NCBI GenBank assembly: GCA_946479055.1
Contig: CAMLEX010000082.1
Location: 1 to 11,584 of the forward strand
Length of the DNA: 11,584 bases
DNA from: an uncultured Bacteroidota bacterium
GTDB taxonomy: Bacteria > Bacteroidota > Bacteroidia > Chitinophagales > Chitinophagaceae
Direction: 5' to 3'
Part shown: positions 1 to 6,227 of the stretch, piece by piece
How positions within the stretch are numbered: the stretch's first letter is position 1
Layout of the letters: each line of letters begins with the position of its first letter
Notes under the pieces: generated by a model
The model's database searches: none
Told to the model about the DNA's origin: nothing
What the model saw: the letters and a program-made list of their open reading frames with translations, nothing else
Position numbers and translations under genes: made by a program

Positions 1-43
1 ATAGCAGCAACCCCGACGTATAGGAATCTTCGTACATTCAAAT

Positions 44-604
44 ATGGCAATAAAATGGAAACATGATGATAGCACCTCAATGTATTTCTGCACTTTTACT
101 TGTTTCAATTGGCTTCCATTAATAGAAAAAGTAAGCGGATATGACATGATATATAAATGGTTTGATCATTTAAAAGAACAAGGTTATGGAACGATAGCGT
201 TTGTGATCATGCCTAATCATGTGCATACTATTCACTATTTTCCTGAACCAGGATTTAATCTCAACAAGATAATAGGTAATGCAAAACGATTTATGGCTTA
301 TGAGATAATAAAACGGTTAGAGCAGAAAAATGAACAGGATACATTAAATTATCTAGCCGGCTATGTAAAAGAGAGAGAAAAGAAAAAAGGACAACTGCAT
401 AAAGTATTTATCGATTCCTTTGACGCAAAAGGTATTTATAATGAAAAATTTTTTAACCAAAAGCTAAAATATATACACCGTAATCCTGTAAGTGGCAAGT
501 GGAAATTAGTAATTGATTATACAGATTACGAGCATAGCAGTGCTTCATTTTATGAAACCGGCAAAGCGAAGGGTTACGAACCTTTTGATTACAGATTGTT
601 GTAG
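44..604 (+). CDS. REP-associated tyrosine transposase (HUH/Y1 transposase, IS200-like)
   Basis: This is a single-strand DNA transposase of the Y1_Tnp/RAYT family, which cuts and rejoins DNA at hairpin ends through a tyrosine linkage. The 186-residue protein has the HUH metal-binding motif as His59-Val60-His61 in the conserved context MPNHVH. The likely nucleophile is Tyr143 in LKYIHRNPVSGKW, the hallmark RAYT motif. Its length fits a complete Bacteroidota RAYT. The ATG at 44 is preferred because the Met-Ala-Ile start is also recognisable in the decayed copy at 4874. No clear Shine-Dalgarno site precedes it, which is usual for the phylum. Two strong hairpins follow the stop codon and are the expected DNA substrates. 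Family membership is confident; current activity is unknown. Confidence 0.93.
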   Translation: MAIKWKHDDSTSMYFCTFTCFNWLPLIEKVSGYDMIYKWFDHLKEQGYGTIAFVIMPNHVHTIHYFPEPGFNLNKIIGNAKRFMAYEIIKRLEQKNEQDTLNYLAGYVKEREKKKGQLHKVFIDSFDAKGIYNEKFFNQKLKYIHRNPVSGKWKLVIDYTDYEHSSASFYETGKAKGYEPFDYRLL

Positions 605-613
605 AGCCTTACA

Positions 614-644
614 CACCGGGGTTGGCTTTGGCCAAACCCCGGTG
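614..644 (+). repeat. RAYT right-end hairpin 1
   Basis: A near-perfect inverted repeat: the left arm CACCGGGGTTGGC (614-626) pairs with GCCAAACCCCGGTG (631-644) around a TTTG loop, with one bulged base. It begins 9 bases after the transposase stop codon. RAYT and IS200/IS605 enzymes recognise such foldback structures, so this is probably part of the right end; it could also terminate the transposase transcript. Confidence 0.8.
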
Positions 645-657
645 AGACCGCGTCCGA

Positions 658-685
658 CTGTTGAAGATTGGGGAGACCCCAACAG
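658..685 (+). repeat. RAYT right-end hairpin 2
   Basis: TTGGGG-AGA-CCCCAA (668-682) forms a tight hairpin flanked by an outer pair, CTGTTG (658-663) and CAACAG (680-685 region), that can extend or compete with it. The same 15-bp core is present unchanged at 7088-7102 behind the decayed transposase copy C. That conservation shows it belongs to the element rather than to the host locus. It is preceded in both copies by a GAGACCG motif (645-651 and 7066-7072). Confidence 0.8.
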
Positions 686-815
686 CACTAAAGAATTAGT
701 TTGTTTTTGAAGTGATCCATCATGCCCGTGATTTCACGACCCCACCAGTACAATCCAATTCCGGATACTTTGCATTTCGCAAATTCAACTTAATACTTTC
801 CTGGAAGCAACTATT

Positions 816-2306
816 TTATTTCTTCGTTCCTTTCATTTCTGTCCCTGTTGTAGGACCAAAGCTCACGTTACCGGTTTGGACGATGGTTACATCGTTTTTG
901 TTAAATGCGATCTTATACGTAAAATAAAAAGGTGTTTCATATAAGTAGGTGCGGACCTGCAGCGTATCCGGAAAAATCCAGGCGCCACTTGATGCAACAG
1001 GGGTGGTTTCGCCCGTGGGGAGCAGGCAGGTGCCGTTCTTCAATGTCCCATTTCCTATGGGGATACTGAAGGATTTATCTTTAACGGCAAACACAATGGA
1101 TGGGGTTTTGGTCTTCCAATCAAAAGTCATCGCGGTAATGCCTTCCTGATTCGGCTGCATCGTGTAAGTTTGATTGGACATGGTTTTCACCAATGGAGAA
1201 ACCGGTTCTCCTTTTATCCCGGAAAGGTTTAAGCTGCTTAGTTTATCTTGCAGAGCGATAAAAGCTTTCTTATTTTCTTCCACGGGTTTGTCACTCAATG
1301 CGGGCAGCAGATGGTCCCACACAAGGTTCATGATGGCTCCCATATCAGTGGTGCCGGACGTAATGGCCAACACAGCATCCTGTTTGGGAAATACAATACA
1401 ATATTGTCCGAAGGCTCCATCGCCGCGGTAAAGATCATGACGACAGCGCCAGAACTGATACCCATAGCCTTGTTCCCAATCACTATCGGGACTGCTACCG
1501 TTGGAGGTTTGTTTTGTAGTAGCTTCTTCTACCCATGCCGCTGGGATAAGTTGTTTTCCTTGCCACATACCTTTCTGCAGATAAAGCTGACCCAGGTTTG
1601 CAATATCTTTTGTGCGCACCTTTAATCCCCAACCTCCGATATTGATTCCGGATGGAGAGGAATCCCAGGTGGGGTGCTGGATACCGAGTGGTTCAAATAG
1701 TCTTGGTGTAAGATAGTCGAGCAGTGTTTTTCCGGTCGTTTTTTGGATGATGGCGGAGAGCATATAGGTTGCCGCACTATTGTAAACGAAGTGGGTTCCT
1801 GGCTTATGCTCGACGGTCAGCGATAGAAATCCCTTTACCCAGCTTGTCGTGTCTTGCCTCATTCTATCCGTAGCATCATCGTTATGACCCGTGTTCATGG
1901 TGAGTAAATCACGAATACGCATGGCTAGCAAATTTGCCGAAGGTTCTTTGGGTGTTTCATCCGGAAAAAAGGATGTCACTTTATCATTGATGTTTAGCAA
2001 ACCTTCTGCCTGTGCGATACCTATGGCGGTAGAGGTAAAGCTCTTGCTTAATGAGAAGAGCATGTGAGGGCTATCCGGATTGTAAGGATTCCACCATCCT
2101 TGCGCAGCGATTTGTCCATGCCGTAAAAGAACAAAACTATGCAGTTCATCTTTTCTCTGCTTCTCAGCAGCTTCAACAAAATTCAAAATGGCCTGTGATG
2201 AAATTCCAAGAGACTCCGGTGTGGTCACTTCCAGTTTACTGGTTTGAGCTTTACCTTCAGCGAATACCAACAAGAAGGAAAGGGACAGGGCGATGATATT
2301 TTTCAT
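816..2306 (-). CDS. Secreted serine hydrolase of the beta-lactamase (class C / PBP-like) family
   Basis: The 496-residue protein starts with a Sec signal peptide (about residues 1-20, cleavage near GKA-Q), so it should act in the periplasm or outside the cell. Residues about 27-335 form a beta-lactamase/transpeptidase-like domain. The catalytic SxxK is Ser85-Leu-Ser-Lys88 in MLFSLSKSFTS. The second motif is Tyr175-Asn-Ser177. A GDGAFGQ segment near 295-301 stands where the family has its KTG/HxG motif. Residues about 335-496 form a C-terminal extension of the kind seen in esterase/peptidase-like members rather than true beta-lactamases. The substrate cannot be deduced; antibiotic resistance should not be inferred. 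The start codon is preceded by TTAGG about 5 bases upstream. A hairpin at 2387-2421 separates it from the upstream lipoprotein gene, so it is probably its own transcription unit. Confidence 0.9.
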   Translation of the reverse strand: MKNIIALSLSFLLVFAEGKAQTSKLEVTTPESLGISSQAILNFVEAAEKQRKDELHSFVLLRHGQIAAQGWWNPYNPDSPHMLFSLSKSFTSTAIGIAQAEGLLNINDKVTSFFPDETPKEPSANLLAMRIRDLLTMNTGHNDDATDRMRQDTTSWVKGFLSLTVEHKPGTHFVYNSAATYMLSAIIQKTTGKTLLDYLTPRLFEPLGIQHPTWDSSPSGINIGGWGLKVRTKDIANLGQLYLQKGMWQGKQLIPAAWVEEATTKQTSNGSSPDSDWEQGYGYQFWRCRHDLYRGDGAFGQYCIVFPKQDAVLAITSGTTDMGAIMNLVWDHLLPALSDKPVEENKKAFIALQDKLSSLNLSGIKGEPVSPLVKTMSNQTYTMQPNQEGITAMTFDWKTKTPSIVFAVKDKSFSIPIGNGTLKNGTCLLPTGETTPVASSGAWIFPDTLQVRTYLYETPFYFTYKIAFNKNDVTIVQTGNVSFGPTTGTEMKGTKK

Positions 2307-2386
2307 TACCTAATGTAATTAAAATTCGATAATGAAAATAAAATGTACAACATTATTTAGCCCGCGCCACCAAAAACTGAATTACT

Positions 2387-2424
2387 AAAGGCTGCCTTAA
2401 TTTATTTTTGAGGCAGCCTTTTTT
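2387..2424. terminator. Intrinsic terminator-like hairpin between two minus-strand genes
   Basis: AAAGGCTGCCT (2387-2397) pairs perfectly with AGGCAGCCTTT (2411-2421) across a 13-base loop. The stem is followed on the plus strand by a T run (2419-2424) but on the minus strand only by TTT. It lies downstream of the minus-strand lipoprotein gene, so its expected job is to end that transcript, although the stronger U tract serves plus-strand transcription. It may be bidirectional. Confidence 0.75.
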
Positions 2425-2481
2425 CTTAATTAAAGGCCTCATTCACCAACAGCTGTTATAATTTTTCTTATACAGGGCGTT

Positions 2482-2874
2482 TTATTTTTTGAGGTTTATC
2501 AAAACTTCATCATATTCTCCCGGTGAATAATCCTGCCTCAGGTATAGTGAGACGGATGCTTTGTTCAGATTTCTTGTTTCAAACCTATCTCCGTCAATTT
2601 CAACTTCAGAAGCGGACTTAATCTCATAGTCAAGAGATTCAATAGGACCTCCCGGGCTGGTAATTACAACGTGACCATTATTCTGAAAATCCATTGTAGC
2701 CCCGTTACCCGGTTCTGTATCGGTATTAACTAAATTGTTACTTACATATTCTTTTATAATTGTGTTTTCAATTGTCCATTTACCCACCAGGCTATTAGCC
2801 GTTTCTTCCTTATCTTTTTTACAAGCAGCAAAAAACAGTGTTGCGATCAGGCAGATGATAGTAATTTTTTTCAT
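2482..2874 (-). CDS. Small lipocalin-like lipoprotein
   Basis: The 130-residue protein has a lipoprotein signal peptide with lipobox FFAAC; Cys18 would be lipidated, followed by a Lys-Lys-Asp-Lys stretch. After a short linker, LVGKWTIENT (about residues 29-38) resembles the first strand of lipocalin-like domains found in many small Bacteroidota lipoproteins. The rest alternates in a way that fits a small beta-barrel (FQNNGHVVI, YEIKSASEVEIDG). The ligand and role are unknown. It lies 158 bases downstream of the beta-barrel gene on the same strand and could be co-transcribed with it, although a weak promoter-like pair occurs in the gap. The lipoprotein call is strong; the lipocalin-like fold is a family-level inference. 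Confidence 0.82.
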   Translation of the reverse strand: MKKITIICLIATLFFAACKKDKEETANSLVGKWTIENTIIKEYVSNNLVNTDTEPGNGATMDFQNNGHVVITSPGGPIESLDYEIKSASEVEIDGDRFETRNLNKASVSLYLRQDYSPGEYDEVLINLKK

Positions 2875-2984
2875 GATGATTCAATTTTAAGTTTAAGGTT
2901 TATGGTTTCTTTTTTGATGAAGCTTAACAACCGTTTTTTTTTGCAGGGTGATTTCAGTTCTAAAAGTGTATGACGGATTGTTGC

Positions 2985-3017
2985 CAAAACTTATGAATGG
3001 TTAAGTTGTCTTTTCAA
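2985..3017 (-). promoter_or_regulatory. Possible Bacteroidota-type promoter for the lipoprotein gene
   Basis: Read on the minus strand, TTG (3017-3015) is followed after 21 bases by TAAGTTTTG (2993-2985). This approximates the Bacteroidota TTTG...TAnnTTTG promoter. It lies about 110 bases upstream of the lipoprotein start. The match is partial and such AT-rich motifs occur by chance. Confidence 0.25.
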
Positions 3018-3032
3018 TTTCAAAAAGGGCAT

Positions 3033-3698
3033 TTATCGTTTATGTTTTTTCACCCTGCCCGTTTTACCGAGGAGTAATTTAACATTCAAGCCAAGTGGCG
3101 ACTGAACAGAATTGATATTGGCATAAACCCCTGCTCCTAATCCCATAAAAGAAGCAAAAGCCCAATTGATATCAGCCTGGAGCATGGCTCCGATGGTGGA
3201 TTTATTTTCTTTGGTACTATTATAATTGGAGGTAGTTGATGCGGCGATAATAATATTACCAGATACTGGTTGGGTCCGTTCAAAATTTACTTTTTCACCT
3301 CTTACATAAGAAAGCCCGCCTTCGGTAGTTGCCCAAAAATTTTTTCCCAAATTGTAAGACTTACCGGCCGAAAGACTGATCAAACTCATGTCTGTGGTAA
3401 CATCATAGGTATAAGGAATAAAAAAAACATATCCCGTTTCAGGTTGGTAATCGGATGGCAGATTCCTGGGTTTCATTTCAAGGTCCTTGTATGATAAGGT
3501 TATGCTCCATTTGTTGTAAATGATGGCCCTTAAGCCAAACCCGAAATCAGAACTTTTATACGTGCCGCCGCCCGCATCTCCCTGGAGATAGATTTTGCTG
3601 ATGGGCCTGGTGGTTTGTGCTGCGCTGTATAAAAATGATGCACATAAAAGGATAACCACACTGAACCGTTGTCCGAATTTTTTCAATGACCGTTTCAT
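3033..3698 (-). CDS. Outer-membrane beta-barrel protein, function unknown
   Basis: The 221-residue protein begins with a signal peptide (about residues 1-27: basic Lys/Arg start, hydrophobic core, cleavage near SAAQ). It continues as alternating polar/aromatic strands typical of small outer-membrane barrels: IYLQGDAGGG, GFGLRAIIYNKWSITLSYKD, MSLISLSAGKSYNLG, FWATTEGGLSYVRG, MLQADINWAFAS and GLNVKLLLGK. It lacks an OmpA peptidoglycan-binding domain. The very basic tail (GRVKKHKR) instead of a terminal aromatic residue is unusual for a BAM substrate, so the last predicted strand may end at LGK. It is transcribed divergently from an AraC regulator 242 bases away, which may control it. Barrel class is confident; cargo is unknown. 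Confidence 0.82.
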   Translation of the reverse strand: MKRSLKKFGQRFSVVILLCASFLYSAAQTTRPISKIYLQGDAGGGTYKSSDFGFGLRAIIYNKWSITLSYKDLEMKPRNLPSDYQPETGYVFFIPYTYDVTTDMSLISLSAGKSYNLGKNFWATTEGGLSYVRGEKVNFERTQPVSGNIIIAASTTSNYNSTKENKSTIGAMLQADINWAFASFMGLGAGVYANINSVQSPLGLNVKLLLGKTGRVKKHKR

Positions 3699-3804
3699 AA
3701 ATAATGTTTTAAGTTTAATTAATAAGTCAACGCTGGTTTTCAGTGTAGCATCAATTGATCTTTACGATGGGGGTTATTGATTCGGATTATTACTATTGGA
3801 GTAT

Positions 3805-3826
3805 CCCAGGAACAAAAATTCCCTGG
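3805..3826. promoter_or_regulatory. Inverted repeat in the divergent AraC/barrel intergenic region
   Basis: CCAGGAA and TTCCCTGG face each other around CAAAAA with one bulged base. The site lies roughly midway between the divergent start codons at 3698 and 3941, where an operator would be expected. It could equally be a chance palindrome; no second copy was found. Confidence 0.25.
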
Positions 3827-3913
3827 CATGACGGGCAACTGCGCAATTGATCTCAACTATTCCTGAAATTAGATTTGATCCGGCAGGATAAATAGTAAAA
3901 AATCGTCATTTTT

Positions 3914-3931
3914 ATTGAATTGCAGTTCAAT
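3914..3931. promoter_or_regulatory. Short inverted repeat just upstream of the AraC gene start
   Basis: ATTGAA-TTGCAG-TTCAAT has perfect 6-bp arms and ends 9 bases before the TTG start codon. The position would suit an autoregulatory operator or a hairpin masking translation initiation. The arms are short and AT-rich, so this is only suggestive. Confidence 0.25.
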
Positions 3932-3940
3932 TGAAGTAAT

Positions 3941-4816
3941 TTGACTGCAAAAGCACGTTACGTGGTAAATACTTCGGAAATAATACCTTGCCTGGTATTG
4001 CAGCCATATATCCGGTGCTTTGCTTATCGCGAATTGGATTCACATCATATTAAAATCTGCAGGCCGTTATTTGCAACACATGAATTTCTGATCTCATTCA
4101 ATTTATCTGAAAAGAAATACGGGTATATAAAACCAGAGGATGACGATTCAATTCATACCGAGCAACTCTTGCGATCAGAAATTGTTATCACCGGTATCGG
4201 GTCACAATTTGCCGGCATGATGACAAGCGAAGGCAAAGCCAGGCTCTTTACCATGCATTTTAATCCAACAGGATTTTACCGCATTTTTGGCTTGTCTGCT
4301 GTTCATTTTACCGATCGGATTGAAGAGGACGAATATTTTTGCCGGAAAGATCTTGAGGTTTTGCACCAGCAATTGAGGGAGGCAAAGAGTATCACCGAAA
4401 TGATTGTTAACAGTGAAGGCTACTTAATAAAACAGTTGGCAAACAGCAAAGCAAAAGATCCTTATAACTGTATACTATCCCTGTCTGAACGTATTGTACT
4501 CAATAGCGGCAACGACTCCGTTGAAAAATTGGCTTACGATGCAAATATGAGTATGAAAACTTTTGAACGCAGGTTTACAGAACAGGTGGGTGCTCCTCCA
4601 AAATTGTTTTCACGAATCGTGAAGTTTAATAAAGCGATCGCATTAAAAATGAGCGATCATAAAAAAACCTGGACAACTATAGCGCATGAATGCGGGTATT
4701 TTGATCAAATGCATTTCCTGAGAGATTTTAAGTTGTTTTCCGGAAAACCGGCTGGCGTTTTTTTTAAAGACACGCCGCCGGTATCGGAAAATTTTATAAC
4801 CCCTGATGTTCTTTGA
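3941..4816 (+). CDS. AraC-family transcriptional regulator
   Basis: This is a DNA-binding regulator with an N-terminal sensor-like region (about residues 1-160) and a C-terminal AraC/XylS double helix-turn-helix (about residues 190-280). The second half contains ERRFTEQVGAPPKLFSRIVKF, with its first recognition region around MSMKTFERRF. It ends in the typical second HTH WTTIAHECGYFDQMHFLRDFKLFSGKPAGVFF, where the D-Q-M-H-F-x-R-D-F-K and F-x-G pattern is diagnostic. The N-terminal part resembles the AraC-associated domain of Bacteroidota regulators beginning L-x-P-Y-I-R-C-F. The frame has no ATG near its start: an in-frame stop lies just upstream, leaving TTG at 3941 (preceded by TTGAAG) or GTG at 3962. 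The divergent beta-barrel gene is the most likely target; the effector is unknown. Confidence 0.9.
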   Translation: MTAKARYVVNTSEIIPCLVLQPYIRCFAYRELDSHHIKICRPLFATHEFLISFNLSEKKYGYIKPEDDDSIHTEQLLRSEIVITGIGSQFAGMMTSEGKARLFTMHFNPTGFYRIFGLSAVHFTDRIEEDEYFCRKDLEVLHQQLREAKSITEMIVNSEGYLIKQLANSKAKDPYNCILSLSERIVLNSGNDSVEKLAYDANMSMKTFERRFTEQVGAPPKLFSRIVKFNKAIALKMSDHKKTWTTIAHECGYFDQMHFLRDFKLFSGKPAGVFFKDTPPVSENFITPDVL

Positions 4817-4824
4817 ATGGATTT

Positions 4825-4940
4825 GTGCTTTGACAGCAACTACGCCGCATAGGAATCTTCGTATATTCAACGCATGGCAATAAGAAGCAAACATAACTAC
4901 ATTAACTCTATGAGTTTCTGCCTTCACAACTGTTCTCTCT
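4825..4940 (+). pseudogene. Decayed RAYT left end, copy B (5' part of transposase)
   Basis: Homology to copy A and copy D starts near TTTGTGCTT (about 4830) and runs through the shared core ATAGGAATCTTCGTA. It continues into an ATG at 4874 encoding MAIRSKHNYINSMSFC, compared with MAIKWKHDDSTSMYFC in the intact transposase. Similarity fades by about 4940 and the reading frame ends without HUH or tyrosine motifs. The relic begins within about 10 bases of the AraC stop codon. Confidence 0.75.
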
Positions 4941-4965
4941 TCGCTAAAGAATCACGTATCACACC

Positions 4966-4986
4966 ACCATAGTCGTTAACTTAAGG
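4966..4986 (+). repeat. Inverted repeat, left arm (partner at 5397-5417)
   Basis: This 21-base arm contains GTCGTTAACTTAAGG and matches the reverse complement of 5397-5417 at 20 of 21 positions. The pair encloses about 410 bases without a gene. A further ACTTAAGGAAA occurs at about 5001-5011, inside the left arm. Confidence 0.7.
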
Positions 4987-5094
4987 CCCCTACATCGCTT
5001 GTACTTAAGGAAAACTTCCAGCGCCTCTTTTTCGCTTCCTGTCAACCTCGTATTTCTATAAACACTATCAGCGAAAAATCAGCGCCTCCCGTTG

Positions 5095-5116
5095 CTCCGC
5101 ATATTACGCAGCGGAG
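5095..5116. repeat. Short GC-rich hairpin
   Basis: CTCCGC (5095-5100) and GCGGAG (5111-5116) pair around a 10-base loop, ATATTACGCA. It lies inside the inverted-repeat-bounded segment. No gene end adjoins it and there is no T tract, so it is not called a terminator. Confidence 0.4.
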
Positions 5117-5213
5117 TCTTCGTCCTTCCACTCCGGATAAGGAACGACATATAAATGATTAGAGTCTTCCTGTGCGTTGGCCCGGCAAAACCCGCGGAGC
5201 GTCGGTGTTTGCC

Positions 5214-5250
5214 TTGAACTTTTGGTTCTTTTGGTTCAAGCCAAAAGAAC
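5214..5250. repeat. Interspersed hairpin repeat (TTTTGGTTC type)
   Basis: Two nested palindromes overlap. TTGAAC (5214-5219) faces GTTCAA (5234-5239). GTTCTTTTGG (5225-5234) pairs perfectly over 10 bp with CCAAAAGAAC (5241-5250) around TTCAAG. TTTTGGTTC also occurs twice in direct orientation. From memory, very similar sequence is scattered through many Bacteroidota genomes and often yields spurious small ORFs; that recollection was not tested here. Confidence 0.65.
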
Positions 5251-5396
5251 ATAAAAGAAAAACATCTCAGGTGGTCAAAGGTCACAAGCCGTATCTGCGA
5301 GCCAGAATCCTTTTCTATTTTATGAGGAGAAAATAAACCACACGGGAAGCCTTCGCAGGGAGTATTTTATATCTCCTCAAACTCAATCAAATATTT

Positions 5397-5417
5397 CCTT
5401 AAGTTAACGACCATGGT
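5397..5417 (-). repeat. Inverted repeat, right arm (partner at 4966-4986)
   Basis: This is the reverse complement of the left arm with a single mismatch (A versus G after ACCAT). Similarity stops abruptly on both sides of both arms, so the arms behave like defined ends rather than the edge of a longer inverted duplication. Confidence 0.7.
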
Positions 5418-5494
5418 CACACCAGGCATCGAAAAATTAATTGAATCACGGAATCGCTGCATAGAGACCCGCACCACGGCTTACTATCCAAAAC

Positions 5495-5779
5495 TTATTG
5501 GGTGATAACCCGGCCATCTATTGAAGGTCCCGCCAATTTTATTTCGTAAGGCCATTGCTCTTCTTTCGAAGCTTCCGTTTTTTGCCGGCCCATAACCACC
5601 GGCCAGTGTTCGGTCGGTGCGCCGATCACTACGAGCCAGAGATCTACTGCATTCACCACCGCTTCTACTGGTGCGATCAAAATATGTAAAGGACTGGATA
5701 AAATAAAAGGAAGTGAAGGTGCCTTTTCGCTCTTATTCGATGTATTCTCTCCCGGTTGGTTAGGAAAGAAAAAGCACAA
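5495..5779 (-). CDS. Doubtful hypothetical ORF, possibly frameshifted remnant
   Basis: A 94-residue frame with only a TTG as start codon. Residues about 24-55 form a hydrophobic stretch (PFILSSPLHILIAPVEAVVNAV / DLWLVVIG) that could be one or two membrane segments. The tail EIKLAGPSIDGRVITQ reads like normal protein. Extending upstream, the frame hits a stop just before an A6T5 run (5811-5821). In the neighbouring frame an ATG at 5844 leads in with MSFENEDRK, so one added base in that run would give an ATG-started protein of about 115 residues. That start would overlap the divergent gene at 5838 by 7 bases, which argues against both being real. I do not recognise a family. Confidence 0.35.
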   Translation of the reverse strand: MCFFFPNQPGENTSNKSEKAPSLPFILSSPLHILIAPVEAVVNAVDLWLVVIGAPTEHWPVVMGRQKTEASKEEQWPYEIKLAGPSIDGRVITQ

Positions 5780-5837
5780 CGGCGGAACAAAGAATCCATT
5801 ATGCTTACGGAAAAAATTTTTCTATCTTCATTCTCAA

Positions 5838-6077
5838 ATGACATTCTTTATGCGGACTTTCCTTGTAAACTTTATATACACTTCGGCCAATCAATCTTAC
5901 AACGCTGATTTTGTTTTATTCACACAAAAAACATTTCCAACTTCACGTGAGATCTATCAGCATATTAAATCAACAGCAGTTGAGAAAGGACTACAGGTTC
6001 ACGGGCCCATTTTGTGGACAGGAATCATAGAATTAAACAAAAGCGATGAAAAGGAATTTGTTTTCAAAGAAGAATAA
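5838..6077 (+). CDS. Small protein of unknown function
   Basis: The 79-residue frame has natural-looking composition from about residue 25 on (FVLFTQKTFPTSREIYQHIK, TAVEKGLQVHGPILWTGIIE), with an amphipathic helix and an acidic/basic tail ending KEFVFKEE. The first 20 residues are hydrophobic and aromatic (FMRTFLVNFIYT) and might be a weak signal anchor or simply precede the true domain. ATG at 5850 (codon 5) is an alternative start. No ribosome binding site is obvious at either. It lies 150 bases upstream of the secreted protein gene on the same strand. No family was recognised; coding status is likely but not certain. Confidence 0.55.
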   Translation: MTFFMRTFLVNFIYTSANQSYNADFVLFTQKTFPTSREIYQHIKSTAVEKGLQVHGPILWTGIIELNKSDEKEFVFKEE

Positions 6078-6227
6078 TTCTCTCCTGTTTCTGAGTCAAA
6101 AACCACAGTGTACAAATACGAAAGTTATTTTTCGCTGTTTCGATAAGCTCGTTGCCCGGTACAAGCTTCACAAAGCAGGTTTAGGGTTTTCTGGAAAAAA
6201 AATACTTAATTTTAAAGAAAGCCTGAT

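Larger units (their letters stand above)
1..692 (+). mobile_element. RAYT (REP-associated tyrosine transposase) element, copy A
   Basis: The element consists of a left flank (1-43), a full-length transposase gene (44-604) and a right end with two hairpins (614-644 and 658-685). Its left flank recurs, diverged, at about 4825-4873 and 11165-11215. Its right end recurs at about 7066-7112. The homology between copies stops near 692 here and 7112 there, after a shared ACTAAA, which sets the approximate right boundary. The left boundary is cut by the window edge; the copy at 11147-11187 suggests it continues further left. Boundaries are inferred from copy comparison only. Confidence 0.75.
4941..5494. 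other. Gene-free repeat-rich region
   Basis: I see no convincing gene here. The region holds the inverted 21-bp repeats (4966-4986 and 5397-5417), a hairpin at 5095-5116 and the interspersed hairpin repeat at 5214-5250. An open frame on the minus strand (5079-5285) translates the repeat itself and has low-complexity, basic composition, so it is not called as a gene. The remainder (5251-5396 and 5418-5494) has no recognisable content. Confidence 0.6.

Noticed and set aside
712..2296. Several plus-strand open frames of 66-125 codons.
   Set aside because: All are antisense to the serine hydrolase gene or its short downstream flank and have no coding character of their own.
816..2306. Annotation of the serine hydrolase as an antibiotic-resistance beta-lactamase.
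   Set aside because: The SxxK and YxS motifs are shared with esterases and peptidases of the same fold, and the long C-terminal extension is not typical of class C beta-lactamases.
4643..4927. Minus-strand open frame of 94 codons.
   Set aside because: It lies antisense to the AraC HTH region and the RAYT relic, both of which explain the sequence better.
5079..5285. Minus-strand open frame of 68 codons containing FFWLEPKEPKVQGK.
   Set aside because: It translates the nested hairpin repeat at 5214-5250, is basic and low in complexity, and has no supporting start signal.
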